Source: Armatimonadia bacterium | Lineage (GTDB): Bacteria > Armatimonadota > Zipacnadia > Zipacnadales > JABUFB01 | DNA length: 54,194 bases | Direction: 5' to 3' | Assembly (NCBI GenBank): GCA_039679385.1 | Contig: JBDKVB010000066.1 | Location: 1 to 54,194, forward strand | Shown: piece after piece, positions 9,171 to 18,570 of the stretch | How the letters are laid out: every line of letters begins with the position of its first letter | How positions within the stretch are numbered: position 1 is the first letter of the stretch | The notes under the pieces: generated by a model | What the model saw: only the letters and a program-made list of their open reading frames with translations | Databases searched by the model: none | What the model was told of the DNA's origin: nothing | Position numbers and translations under genes: made by a program

Positions 9171-11312
9171 ATGGATAGCAGTGCGATGTGTGTCTGTCGG
9201 GAGAAGGGGACGGGCGAGATTCGGCTGGAGGACGCCTCCGGGCTGGTCGCTTTGTTCTCCGGCCAGGGGCAGCTCTTGGGCCTCGGACGCGAAGGCTGTG
9301 CCTGGAACTTCAACGCTCCGTGCTTCGGCTGGTCCTTGCGTACGGAGTGGGACTACAAGAAGCCTGAGACCTTGCGGCCATGCGGTGCCGCTCGGGTTGT
9401 ACAGCCCGATGCGACGCACCTGCACCTGGAGTTCGACCGTCTGCAGTACGATGACGGCCGGCAGGTCGAAGCTTCCGTGGCGTTGGAGTGGGAGTTGGTC
9501 GACGGCCTGCTCCAGGGACGCCTAGAACGCGTCGAGCTGCCGGAGGGTCTCAAGCCCGCTGCCCTCAACTTCCCGGAGGTGCGCGTACCGTACACCAGGG
9601 GCGCACAATGGGTGGTTCCGCTTGACCTTGGCATGCTCGTGGACGAGCCGCTGAGTCAGGCCCTTGACGCCGAGGACATGAGTGCCTACCGGCGCGAGTG
9701 GACCCACATGCAGATCACCGCCTGGCTGTGCGAGGGCATCGGACTGCACCTGGACGCGCGCGACGCCGACGGCTGGATGAAGGCGGTTCTTCTCCGCGTG
9801 GGACAGGGAACCGCTCAGCTCTGCATCGAGCACCTGCTTCCGCAGCCGACCTCCGGTGCCCAGGAGTTCCCCGGCTATCGCGTGTCGCTGGCTCCCTTCG
9901 TCGGCGGCTGGTATGAGTCCGCACAGATCTACCGGCCCTGGGCAATCCAGCAGCAGTGGGCCTCACGCGGGCCAGACCAGCGGCGTGGCACCTATGTGGC
10001 CGAGTTGGCCTGCTGGCTGTGGCTCCGCGGGCGCATCAGCAACGTGTGCCCGGTGGCCAAAGAGGTCGCACGACGCCTGGAGTTGCCCGTGGCCCTTGAC
10101 TGGTACTGGTGGCACAAGCATCCCTACGACACGAGTTACCCCGACTACTTCCCACCACGCGAGGGCACTGACGCCTTCCGCGGCGCCGTGGCCGACCTGC
10201 AGCAAAACAACGTCAGCGTTCAGGTCTACACCAACGGCATGTCCTGGGACCATGACGAGCCACGCTGGGAGACCGAAGGTCGCAAGTGCACGACCGTGTT
10301 GCGCGACGGCGAATACTGGGGCGTGATCTACAACACGTGGATGAACCGCCGCCTGATGCACACCTGTGGCGCCGCTGAGGGATGGCATCGCCAGGCTCTG
10401 ATCACCGCCGACGGCGGGGCCGCCCTGGGCCTCAACGGCCTGTACATGGACCAGATCGCCATCGTCGGCGGCACGACCCCGTGCTTCAGCACGGAGCACG
10501 GCCATGTGCCTGGTGGCGGCTGCTATGGTGTGCAGGGGTTCCGGGAGTTGTTCCGCAAGGTCCGGGAGCGCCATCCGAATCTGGTGCTGAGCAGCGAGAG
10601 CGTCTCCGAGGTCTACCAGGACCTGCTTGACGCCTGCATCACGCTGCAGACCAGTTTCGAGGCATCAAGGGGTGCTCGCGGCTGCAAGGGCGCAGACCTC
10701 ATCCCGCTGTTCCACGCCATCTATCATGGGCACGCCGTCGTGTTCGGCAACTACTCGCACATCGACGGCATCACACCCTACGATGAGCTGTGGCCTGAGG
10801 AGGCCCGTCCCGATCCGACCGAGGAACGTAACTGGCACGCGCTGTGCCCGGACCAGTTCGCGCTCGACATGGCCCGTACCGTCGCCTGTGGCTGCCAGCC
10901 CTTGGCCACCAATCTCACCGCTGCACACCTGAGCAACCCCGAGTTGGCCGAGGACATCGAGTTCTTCCTCGAGCTCAGCCGCTTCTACCACGCCCATCGC
11001 GAGTGGCTGCTGTGGGGCGAGATGCTGTCGCCCGACTCCCTGGATTGTGAGACCATCGACGTGAGCTGCATCCAGCGGACCATCTTCACGCGCCCCTCAA
11101 CCATCGAGCCCTTCACTGTTCAGCGCCCGGCAGTCCTCCACAGCGCCTGGCGTAGTCCCGACGGAGCTGCAGGGCTCTTCCTCGCCAACTACACGCGCTC
11201 CGAGCAGACGGTGACAATCAGCCGCAAGGACGGCCTGGTCCCAGCGGACGGCCAGTCCACCGTGACTCTGACGCCTCGGGCCCTGCGTCTCGTCCCTCTT
11301 GCTGTCGCCTGA
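9171..11312 (+). CDS. DUF6259-type glycoside hydrolase-like protein
   Basis: 713 residues with no signal peptide. Residues 1-290 are beta-rich, like the N-terminal domain of GH36/GH97-type enzymes. A TIM-barrel-like region follows, opening with ALDWYWWHKHPYDTSYPDYFPP. The most striking segment is LYMDQIAIVGG (Met426-Asp427-Gln428) followed by STEHGHVPGGG; the same MDQ...HGHxxGxG pattern recurs in the gene at 16263. LVLSSESVSEVY then supplies a candidate second carboxylate. The C-terminal 80 residues form a beta domain. DUF6259 proteins are thought to be carbohydrate-active, but no activity is established. The start is ATG 9171, with AAGG about ten bases upstream. It ends against a long hairpin shared with the convergent gene. 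Confidence 0.75.
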   Translation: MDSSAMCVCREKGTGEIRLEDASGLVALFSGQGQLLGLGREGCAWNFNAPCFGWSLRTEWDYKKPETLRPCGAARVVQPDATHLHLEFDRLQYDDGRQVEASVALEWELVDGLLQGRLERVELPEGLKPAALNFPEVRVPYTRGAQWVVPLDLGMLVDEPLSQALDAEDMSAYRREWTHMQITAWLCEGIGLHLDARDADGWMKAVLLRVGQGTAQLCIEHLLPQPTSGAQEFPGYRVSLAPFVGGWYESAQIYRPWAIQQQWASRGPDQRRGTYVAELACWLWLRGRISNVCPVAKEVARRLELPVALDWYWWHKHPYDTSYPDYFPPREGTDAFRGAVADLQQNNVSVQVYTNGMSWDHDEPRWETEGRKCTTVLRDGEYWGVIYNTWMNRRLMHTCGAAEGWHRQALITADGGAALGLNGLYMDQIAIVGGTTPCFSTEHGHVPGGGCYGVQGFRELFRKVRERHPNLVLSSESVSEVYQDLLDACITLQTSFEASRGARGCKGADLIPLFHAIYHGHAVVFGNYSHIDGITPYDELWPEEARPDPTEERNWHALCPDQFALDMARTVACGCQPLATNLTAAHLSNPELAEDIEFFLELSRFYHAHREWLLWGEMLSPDSLDCETIDVSCIQRTIFTRPSTIEPFTVQRPAVLHSAWRSPDGAAGLFLANYTRSEQTVTISRKDGLVPADGQSTVTLTPRALRLVPLAVA

Positions 11313-11336
11313 GCCCATGCCCCTGCGAAGCGACCA

Positions 11337-11377
11337 CGCCCGGACGGACAGGCAGTTGCTGTCTGTCCGTCCGGGTG
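11337..11377. terminator. Strong bidirectional hairpin between convergent genes
   Basis: A 19-bp stem (11337-11355 with 11359-11377) has only two G-T wobbles and a three-base TTG loop. The core reads CCCGGACGGACAG. It is the strongest inverted repeat in the window, lies 24 bases past the stop at 11312 (+) and 26 bases past the stop at 11404 (-), and has no T-tract on either side. Confidence 0.75.
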
Positions 11378-11403
11378 AAGCGAATCCCCGTCACGGTTCG
11401 CGT

Positions 11404-14400
11404 CTACTTGTCTTCCGCAGGCTGCCAGAGGTCGAGGTCGTCGAACCAGATCGTGCCACTACCCCCGCCCTTGGCGTCGATGTAGAAGGCCGCTGTAGCC
11501 GCGCCGGCCGGAATCGACTCCGCAGGTAGCACCGCCTCCACGAGTGTCCAGTCCGTCGTGCCGCTCGGCAAACGTCCGAGGTCTGGCAGTACCCGCCAGC
11601 CCGTCTCCAGTTCGCCCACCGGACCAGTCGCGGCCAGGCACCAACTCCCCAGCCACTTGTCGCCGAAGAAAGCCACGTTCAGGGTCACCAGACCGCCTGC
11701 AAGGTCGCGACTGCGTGCCCAGGCACGGACCTTCATCGCGCGCCCGGCCGTCGGGGTGATATGCCAGTGGACGAGCCGACGGTCGAAGGGGCCCTCCAGG
11801 CGTAGGCTGCCCAGTCCCGAGTGGCTTACTGCAGCATCCCACGAATAGGGGCTTGTGCGTTCGGGCGTCCACTGCGACAGCCCGGGCGCCTGCAGCCCGC
11901 CATCCCTGAGCAGATTCGGCGCACCGATGCTCACGGCCAGCTCGCGCTCAACCACGAGAGGTGTGAGCAGTCCCATGCTGCCCCGGGCGAAGCGGGCCCT
12001 GACGAGAACCACTCCTGACGCGCGGTCCGTCTCCGCGTCAGCCGAAAGTACGACCGTCCGCGTGCCATCCTCTGCCCTGGTCACCTGGGTAGTCACGGCA
12101 AGATCGGGTGAAGGCTCGGCGGTGACGTCGGCCTCCCTGGGAGCCTGCACGGAGACACCCGCTTTGTCTCCCGGAGACAGCGCGACCTGCGCCGTCGACA
12201 GGCTCACCGACTGCTGCACCCGAACAGCCGCCGCCATCTGTGCGCTGCCCTGTACGTACAACGGCCCATGCGAGAGGTCGAGGCGCAGATCACCGGCGAG
12301 ACCTGCTGCCACGGGATTCGTGAAGGCGTCCCGAACCTGCAGACGCTCACTGGCCAGACAGCCAAGCTCCGTTGCCGGAACCTGCGCAGCACGCTCGGGA
12401 TGATCGGCCCAGACAACCGCCACGGGGCCGGCGAAGGACACCTGGTGCAGGCCGAGGTCCTGATCTGACGCTCGTCGGCCGCCAATCTCCGCACGTCCGA
12501 GACACTCGCGACCGTCAAGCTCGTGACTCACACCTGCCAGTGCCGCGTAGGAGAGCTTCGGCAGGAAGCCCAGGTACAGCACGCCGATCCCGGCGTCCCA
12601 GGCCCAGCCCGACTCGTGGGCGGAATCGCGCGGGTCGTACGTGCAGAACCAGAAGGCCTTCATGCGCGGGTCTTCGGACAAAGACAGGGCGTAGTTGGCG
12701 GTCAGCACGCTCGCCTGCTTCAACTCCGAGCACGAGTACTTGCGCGAGTACTCCGGGCTGAAGTCATAGGCGGTCGCGCCAAGCTCATTGATCCACAGCG
12801 GCTTGTCGCCCATGCCATAGCGGGCCAGCATGTCCCGCCGTTGCTTGACGGCGGCACTGTAGCCGCTCGGCGCTGCGTAGCTGTGAATCGTCGCGATGTC
12901 GAAGTAGTCTTTCGCCCCCAGTTGCCCGACTCGTTCCAGCCACTCCATGTACCCCGCGTGCGACAGCCCCAGCACCTTGCAGTTGGGGTCGGCGGCTTTC
13001 GCCGCTTCCCAGGCAGCCTTCAGCACCGCCACATAGTGCGCGCCGGAGTGGCGCGTCTGCTCCTGCCACATGAGGTCCGGCTCGTTCCAGACCTCCCAGT
13101 ACTGGATGCGGTCCTTGTACTGGCTGACCAGTCGGCGGACGTAGCCTGACCACAGTCCCAGGCGTTCCTCCGGCGGAGCCCTCCAGCCCGCGTTCCCTGT
13201 GACCCATTGCGGCGCGTTGAACAAGATGGCCTGGTACTCCATCCGGTAGCTCTCCATCCGGCGCAGGGCCGCGTCGAGAGCCCGAGTGTCCCAGACATCG
13301 GCAGTGGGCTGTTGCACGGACCACACGTTTTCCCAGGCCAGCCACGGCCGGATCCAGTGCACGCCCGCCTGGGCCATCAGGGGCACCTGGTAGGCATACC
13401 ACCAGATCTGCTGTTGGAAGATATTCATGCCGATCGTCGAGGCATCGGGGTCAACCTGACGCGGAGTCGGGACACGACAGACTCGCAGCGTCGCGGGCTG
13501 AGGCCCTCCTTCTGCTACCAGTTCGAAGACGCCGAAACGCTCCAGGGGCAAGGTCAGCGTAGTGTCGGTGCAGGACCTTGCGTCACAGGAGAGAGTCTGC
13601 GTGCCGTGCCAGAGGGTTTTCCCCGTGGCGTAGTCCCTCAGCTTGAGGTCGAGTTGGCAGGTCTGTGCAGCGCCGGGGCAGAGCCCGGTCAGGGTAACCC
13701 TCACCGGCTCCGCCCCACTGAAGACATGCCCGACATGGTTGGTGGTCAGTCTCACCTGCAGCCCCTCACCACCCTCAGGAACCAGCTGCAGCAGGCAGGG
13801 CTTGTCGCCGACCATCAGGTACATCGCCGCCAGGTAGCGGTCGCCGGTGGTGGCCGGGCCGAGCGTGATGTCCCGAAGCTCGCACTGGTACACGCCGCCC
13901 TGGGCTTGACGTGCGACAACCGTGCAGGCGAGGTACGGCTCCTCGATGCGGAACCAGGACTGGTCGCCCTCACTCCTCAGAGGCGCCGCCACGCGCAGAG
14001 TCGCGTGCTGCAGGTCGTCGGGGAACTCGGGGTCGCAACACAGATAGGCAAGCCGCAGGGCGCCCTGAGATGCGCCCGCGAAGGCCTGCGCAGACACAGG
14101 ACCAGGCAGCTCCAGGCGCTGGCCCAGAGCATCCGGGAACCGCCACTGCCCGCGCGCAAGGTCCAGTAACTCCACCGTGAAGGGCTGCAACGGGAGCGGG
14201 ACTCGGGGTGCCTCGACGCTCTCCGGGGGCAGCGGGGTACCCAGTACCGGCAAGGCCACAGCAGTGATCGGCCCAAGGCTGACTTCCTGCGGACCGCCGG
14301 TGTTGCCCTGCCACTCGCCGAAGCAGAGGCGCACCTGCGTGGTCTCGGCCAGGACCAGGTTCCCGTCGCGGGTTCCCAGAAGCGGACCGGTCTCGCGTGG

Positions 14401-14844
14401 ACCGAGCACGACCTCTCGCCACTCGGGAGTAAGGGTCACGTCTGCTCCGTAGTTGCCCTTCGGCGTCCGGAAGACTACCTCGACCCGCTTGGTCTTCGAG
14501 CCACCCTTCAGCCACAGTCGGGCCGTGGTGAACTGCCCTTCCAGTTTCGGCACCGGGAAGCTGAAGGCGCAGGCCCTCTCGTCACGGCTCATATCCGGCA
14601 CAACCACATGCCAGGCGCCCTGGCCCTCCGGTCCCGCTGTACGGGCAGACTCCGCGGGGATCTTCGTCTCGAGTCTCACCTGCGGTGCACCGGGGCCGTC
14701 GAAGCTCACCCATTCGCGCTGTGCCGGTGCCGACGATTGCGCGTGCGCAAGCGTGACGAGCCCCAGGAGTGCAGGGATCAGCAGCGCATAGCCTCTGGCG
14801 ATCGACCTCGCCCTCTGACCGCTTCTGAGCAGTTGCGACGGCAT
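11404..14844 (-). CDS. Secreted clan GH-A glycoside hydrolase, multidomain
   Basis: 1146 residues. The signal peptide (ALLIPALLGLVTLAHAQS) is cleaved near residue 35. The next ~450 residues are beta-rich and resemble carbohydrate-binding or Ig-like modules. The (beta/alpha)8 catalytic domain runs from IGMNIFQQQIWW (about 465) to about 760. The acid/base is Glu588 in WEVWNEPD and the nucleophile is Glu687 in LWINELGA, the clan GH-A pair as in GH39 and GH5-like enzymes. A final ~140-residue jelly roll (LLRDGGLQAPGLSQW onward, ending in TIWFDDLDLWQP) looks like a CBM. ATG 14844 is chosen because it begins the signal peptide; GGAGG lies 11 bases upstream. It probably cuts beta-linked glycans outside the cytoplasm; family and substrate are open. 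Confidence 0.82.
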   Translation of the reverse strand: MPSQLLRSGQRARSIARGYALLIPALLGLVTLAHAQSSAPAQREWVSFDGPGAPQVRLETKIPAESARTAGPEGQGAWHVVVPDMSRDERACAFSFPVPKLEGQFTTARLWLKGGSKTKRVEVVFRTPKGNYGADVTLTPEWREVVLGPRETGPLLGTRDGNLVLAETTQVRLCFGEWQGNTGGPQEVSLGPITAVALPVLGTPLPPESVEAPRVPLPLQPFTVELLDLARGQWRFPDALGQRLELPGPVSAQAFAGASQGALRLAYLCCDPEFPDDLQHATLRVAAPLRSEGDQSWFRIEEPYLACTVVARQAQGGVYQCELRDITLGPATTGDRYLAAMYLMVGDKPCLLQLVPEGGEGLQVRLTTNHVGHVFSGAEPVRVTLTGLCPGAAQTCQLDLKLRDYATGKTLWHGTQTLSCDARSCTDTTLTLPLERFGVFELVAEGGPQPATLRVCRVPTPRQVDPDASTIGMNIFQQQIWWYAYQVPLMAQAGVHWIRPWLAWENVWSVQQPTADVWDTRALDAALRRMESYRMEYQAILFNAPQWVTGNAGWRAPPEERLGLWSGYVRRLVSQYKDRIQYWEVWNEPDLMWQEQTRHSGAHYVAVLKAAWEAAKAADPNCKVLGLSHAGYMEWLERVGQLGAKDYFDIATIHSYAAPSGYSAAVKQRRDMLARYGMGDKPLWINELGATAYDFSPEYSRKYSCSELKQASVLTANYALSLSEDPRMKAFWFCTYDPRDSAHESGWAWDAGIGVLYLGFLPKLSYAALAGVSHELDGRECLGRAEIGGRRASDQDLGLHQVSFAGPVAVVWADHPERAAQVPATELGCLASERLQVRDAFTNPVAAGLAGDLRLDLSHGPLYVQGSAQMAAAVRVQQSVSLSTAQVALSPGDKAGVSVQAPREADVTAEPSPDLAVTTQVTRAEDGTRTVVLSADAETDRASGVVLVRARFARGSMGLLTPLVVERELAVSIGAPNLLRDGGLQAPGLSQWTPERTSPYSWDAAVSHSGLGSLRLEGPFDRRLVHWHITPTAGRAMKVRAWARSRDLAGGLVTLNVAFFGDKWLGSWCLAATGPVGELETGWRVLPDLGRLPSGTTDWTLVEAVLPAESIPAGAATAAFYIDAKGGGSGTIWFDDLDLWQPAEDK

Positions 14845-15142
14845 CAAGAGATCAGCCTCCGAGCTTGGGGCGCAGGAGCCTTCGTCGGTCCCGCGCCGTC
14901 GTTCTGTCGCCTTGAGAAGTCTAGTGTGCGAACCACTTCCTCTCGCATCGCGGTCGTCCTCCTTGCGAAGGCGGTCATGCGCCTCTGCGCTGAGAGGATC
15001 CACCTTACCGGGAGGGAAGCGCCGACGAGGCGACGAAGGCAACGCTCCGCAGCATCCTGGCGGACAGAAGCGCCCAGCCGGTCAAGGGGTACATGCGAGC
15101 GCGTGATCACCGCCGGTACCAGTCCGATGCCTGGAGGTCGCG
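14845..15142. other. Divergent intergenic region
   Basis: 298 bases between the clan GH-A gene (-) and the mannonate dehydratase-like gene (+), presumably carrying both promoters. Reading frames here lack ribosome-binding sites and protein-like composition. I see no clear -10/-35 pair, operator or RNA. Confidence 0.3.
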
Positions 15143-16117
15143 ATGAAGCTCTGTGATGACCTACACGACTTCTCCGACGAGTTCATGCAGTTCCTGCAGC
15201 AGATCGGCGTTGAGTGCGTCAAGGTGACCGGCGCCAAGCTCATGCCGCCGAAGGGCTGTGGCGTCGTGCCCGAGGACGAGTTGCACAAGCTGCAGGACCG
15301 CCTCGCACAGCACGACCTGACGCTGGACGTGTTCCTGCTCCCGCAGGGCCGTGACACGCAGTACTGGAATGCTCGCTTCGGCCGCCCCGAACGCGACCAG
15401 GAGATCGAGGACGTGTGCCGCACGATTGAGGTCTGCGGGCGCAACGGAATCCCGGTCATCGAGTGGACCTGGAGCATCATCGACGTCTGGGGCAGTGACT
15501 TCGGGCCATGGGGGAGAGGCGGCGCGGGCGTCCGGCGGTACGACTACGACAAGATCAAGGACCTCGCGCCGGAGCCGGGCTACGGTGTTGATGCCGACAC
15601 GATGTGGGAGCGACTGGAGTACTTCCTGAAGCGGATCGTTCCGACTGCCGAGGCCGCAGGCGTCAAGCTCGCGATGCACATCCAGGACCCGCCGCAGACG
15701 CCCGTGCTCAAGGGTGAGGCGCGTATCATCAGCGACTTCGCGGGCATGAAGAAGCTGATCGAGTTGGTCGACAGCCCGGTCAACGGGCTGAACCTGTGCC
15801 AGGGAACGCTGGCCGAACAGCAGGACGCCGATGTGCTGGGGATCGTCCGCTACTTCCTCGAGCGCGACCGCATCTTCCACGTGCACTTCCGCAACGTCCG
15901 CGGCGCCTGCCCGCGGTTTGACGAGGTCTTCATCGACGAGGGCGACGTGGACATGGTCGCGGCCATGCGCCTGTATCATGAGTTCGGGTACAAGTACGCA
16001 ATGATGCCGGATCACTGGCCGAAAGTCGCGGGAGACGCGCCTCTGGGGCTGGCCTCCCGGGCCTACGCGCACGGCTACATGCGGGCCCTGATGCAGATGG
16101 TGAACGGTTGGGGCTAG
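15143..16117 (+). CDS. D-mannonate dehydratase-like protein (UxuA family)
   Basis: 324 residues, cytosolic TIM barrel. UxuA removes water from D-mannonate to give 2-keto-3-deoxy-D-gluconate in hexuronate catabolism. The metal ligands of the family (His, Cys, His, Asp) are in place: His179 in AMHIQDPP, Cys219 in LNLCQGT, His248 in VHFRNV and Asp290 in MMPDHWP. FIDEGDVDM matches the family's catalytic FxEGDxDM segment. Two differences stand out: it is shorter than the roughly 350-395 residues of classical UxuA, and the usual HPDDPP reads HIQDPP. It may be a subfamily acting on a related sugar acid. GGAGG (15133-15137) precedes ATG 15143 by five bases. A uronate pathway fits the neighbouring hydrolases and lyase. 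Confidence 0.82.
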   Translation: MKLCDDLHDFSDEFMQFLQQIGVECVKVTGAKLMPPKGCGVVPEDELHKLQDRLAQHDLTLDVFLLPQGRDTQYWNARFGRPERDQEIEDVCRTIEVCGRNGIPVIEWTWSIIDVWGSDFGPWGRGGAGVRRYDYDKIKDLAPEPGYGVDADTMWERLEYFLKRIVPTAEAAGVKLAMHIQDPPQTPVLKGEARIISDFAGMKKLIELVDSPVNGLNLCQGTLAEQQDADVLGIVRYFLERDRIFHVHFRNVRGACPRFDEVFIDEGDVDMVAAMRLYHEFGYKYAMMPDHWPKVAGDAPLGLASRAYAHGYMRALMQMVNGWG

Positions 16118-16262
16118 TCTGGCGAAATGGGAACCCGCGCAGGAAGGGCTTCCGGCAGGACTGCTCAGATACCAGGGGGAACCTCATCCAGGTTGTGCGA
16201 GGAAGGCCGCGCCGAAGCACGTGCGATCCGTCGTGCCGCTCGCCCCACAAAGGAGACCAACC

Positions 16263-18524
16263 ATGCTCTGGGCCCTGCCGCTCCTGATGACGATGAGCCT
16301 CATGGAGACGAAGGCACAGGACACAGTCCTTCAAAGCGACGCGCTGACGCTGACGTTACGATCTGCGCCTGCAGTCCATGTCGCGGGCCTGACGCACCGT
16401 GCAAGCGGCGTCAACCTTGCCGTCGACTCTGCGCCGGTGCCGCTCTTCTCGCTTTCCCTTGGGCCGGAAGGTCCTGACGCCATCACGCTCACGAGTCTCG
16501 AGGCCAAGCGCAGCGGCGTCTCTGTTGAGTCCGTGCCCGAGGGCCGGCGTGCCACGCTCACCTATGGCGACTTCCCCGTGGCCGGAATCACTGTGACTGT
16601 GCGAGTGACGGTGCCCGCAAAGGGGCCGCTCACCACCTGGAGCCTGAGTCTGCACAGTGACACGCCCCTTGAGGTGCGGTCCGTGCGCTTCCCACAGCTC
16701 GCGGCGCCGCAGGCGATCGGCGACTCTGCGGACGATGTCTTGGTGGTTCCGACCTACCCGGGTGCGCTGATCCGCAATCCTGTCGCCGCCTGGAGCGCCA
16801 ACCAGTCGCTGTCGATCCGCTATCCCGGCGAGATGTCCGCGCAGTTCGTCGCCTTCCAGGATACGAGCGCGGGGCTGTACCTGGCGAGTCAGGACTCCGG
16901 GGCCAACCTGCGCCGACTGACCATACAGCGCCAGACCACGGGCTTCGGTCTCACACAGGAATACGTGGCTTCCACGGGCAAAGTCTCCAATTGGGAGACG
17001 CCCTATCCCTGTGTGGTGGGCGTTACGCAGGGCACCTGGCACGACACCGCCGACCTGTACAAAGGCTGGGCGGTGCAGCAGGCGTGGTGCAGCCGCACCC
17101 TCGATCAGCGCGCAGACATCCCCGATTGGTGGAAGGCCGGGCCACTGGTGCACGTGTGTGAGGTCCGCACCTATAAGGACGGCGTTGAGTCGGGCTCCTA
17201 CTATCCGAAGCTTGTGGAGCACGTGAACACTCTTCGCACGAAGACCGACAGCCCCATCGTTCTGATGCTCGCAGGCTGGGAGCACTTCCGCCGGTGGTCA
17301 GCCGGCGACTACTTCCCGATCTTCGACCAGGAGGCTGCGCGCCCGGTCATCTCGCAGCTTCGCGCCGAGGGTGTGCGGCCCTTTGTCTTCCTCTCCGGCC
17401 TGTTCTGGACGCATCTCAACGAGGGCAACAATGGCAACACGCCACCCGTGCCTGAGGAGTGGAAGCCCTCCTTCGTCCGTGATCTCAAGACCGGGGAGCT
17501 CCAGAGCTTCGTGCTCAATGAGTCCCGCCCCGGCGGCACGTGGAGACGTCACTCCTACCAGTTCTGCGTCTCTGCCCCTGGAACGCGGACCTTCCTCCAC
17601 CAGGTCGTTGACCGCGCTCACGAGGAGGGCATTGACGTCGTGCAAATGGACCAGACCACCTCGGGGGGTGGGGCCGCTTGCGGCTCGCCGGACCATGGCC
17701 ATCCCGTTGGCCCAGGCGTCTACCAGACCCGCGATTTCCTCTCGCTCCTGGCGGACATGCGCGCCTACGGGAAGAGCAAGTCGCCGGACTCCGTGCTCTT
17801 CCATGAGGAGCCGCACGAGGAGCTGATCCCTGTTCTCGACGGCTTCCATGTTCGCGAGTACAAGGAGCGTTTCTGGTATCGCGGCACACCCGGCGCTGTG
17901 GGCATCCCTCTGTTTGACTATCTGTACCACGAGTACGCCATCGGTTACGGAGGCGACAGTTGCCCGATCGCCACGCGGAAGGACCCGTGGAACACCCGCT
18001 GCCATGCGGTCAACCTGATCACCGGCCGCACGCCGGGCGTCTCGGTCTGGGGTAGCCAGTCGGTCGTGGCGGACTGCGACCCGGACCCGATGACCGTCAT
18101 CCGCCAACACACCCATCTGCTGCAGCGCGGGGGAGAGCCCTTCCTGATGCTCGGGAGGATGCTGCACCCGTTGCGGCTGCAGGTGCCGGAGATGACCTAC
18201 CAGATCAGTGTGCAGGGCAAGGACGGCTGGCACCGGGAGCCCTTCGTCGAGCCTTCCGTCCTCACGAGTTCTTGGCAGGCCGCCGACGGTCGCATCGCCC
18301 ATGTGTTCGTCAATCCGACGCCGGAGGCCCGTGCCCTGACTGTGGGCCTCGATACCCGGAACCTCCCGACATGGCCTGCTGCGGAGGTACAGTTGTACAG
18401 CAGCGCCGAGGGCGAGCAGTTCCGTCAGGTTGCCGCGTCCAGTTCGCTGCCCTTCCACCTTGAGCGGCAGATCGCGCCGCTGGAGGTGCTGTGCGTGGTA
18501 CTCAAGCCGGTGCCGGCGAAGTAA
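16263..18524 (+). CDS. Secreted DUF6259-type glycoside hydrolase-like protein
   Basis: 753 residues. A short signal peptide (MLWALPLLMTMSLMETKAQ) indicates export, unlike its relative at 9171. An N-terminal beta-sandwich covers about residues 20-270. The barrel-like region then carries VVQMDQTTSGGG (Met462-Asp463-Gln464) and SPDHGHPVGPG, the motif pair shared with the 9171 gene. VLFHEEPHEELIPVLDG adds possible catalytic carboxylates, and a beta-rich C-terminal domain closes the protein. ATG 16263 follows AGGAG (16251-16255) at seven bases; codons further upstream in frame are not supported. The family is carbohydrate-related with no proven reaction. A hairpin follows the stop directly, so the next gene may be separately transcribed. 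Confidence 0.78.
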   Translation: MLWALPLLMTMSLMETKAQDTVLQSDALTLTLRSAPAVHVAGLTHRASGVNLAVDSAPVPLFSLSLGPEGPDAITLTSLEAKRSGVSVESVPEGRRATLTYGDFPVAGITVTVRVTVPAKGPLTTWSLSLHSDTPLEVRSVRFPQLAAPQAIGDSADDVLVVPTYPGALIRNPVAAWSANQSLSIRYPGEMSAQFVAFQDTSAGLYLASQDSGANLRRLTIQRQTTGFGLTQEYVASTGKVSNWETPYPCVVGVTQGTWHDTADLYKGWAVQQAWCSRTLDQRADIPDWWKAGPLVHVCEVRTYKDGVESGSYYPKLVEHVNTLRTKTDSPIVLMLAGWEHFRRWSAGDYFPIFDQEAARPVISQLRAEGVRPFVFLSGLFWTHLNEGNNGNTPPVPEEWKPSFVRDLKTGELQSFVLNESRPGGTWRRHSYQFCVSAPGTRTFLHQVVDRAHEEGIDVVQMDQTTSGGGAACGSPDHGHPVGPGVYQTRDFLSLLADMRAYGKSKSPDSVLFHEEPHEELIPVLDGFHVREYKERFWYRGTPGAVGIPLFDYLYHEYAIGYGGDSCPIATRKDPWNTRCHAVNLITGRTPGVSVWGSQSVVADCDPDPMTVIRQHTHLLQRGGEPFLMLGRMLHPLRLQVPEMTYQISVQGKDGWHREPFVEPSVLTSSWQAADGRIAHVFVNPTPEARALTVGLDTRNLPTWPAAEVQLYSSAEGEQFRQVAASSSLPFHLERQIAPLEVLCVVLKPVPAK

Positions 18525-18526
18525 GT

Positions 18527-18543
18527 GGACGTCGCTGACGTCC
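18527..18543 (+). terminator. Hairpin directly after a stop codon
   Basis: GGACGTC (18527-18533) pairs perfectly with GACGTCC (18537-18543) around a GCT loop, two bases past the stop at 18524. There is no T-tract. It lies in the 46-base gap before the next gene on the same strand. Confidence 0.5.
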
Positions 18544-18570
18544 CTGGGCGGACCACCAAGGAGCATGCGA

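Noticed and set aside
16126-16160. GGAAGGGCTTCC palindrome after the mannonate dehydratase gene
   Set aside because: The stem is only five bp with a two-base loop, so it is expected by chance at this GC content.
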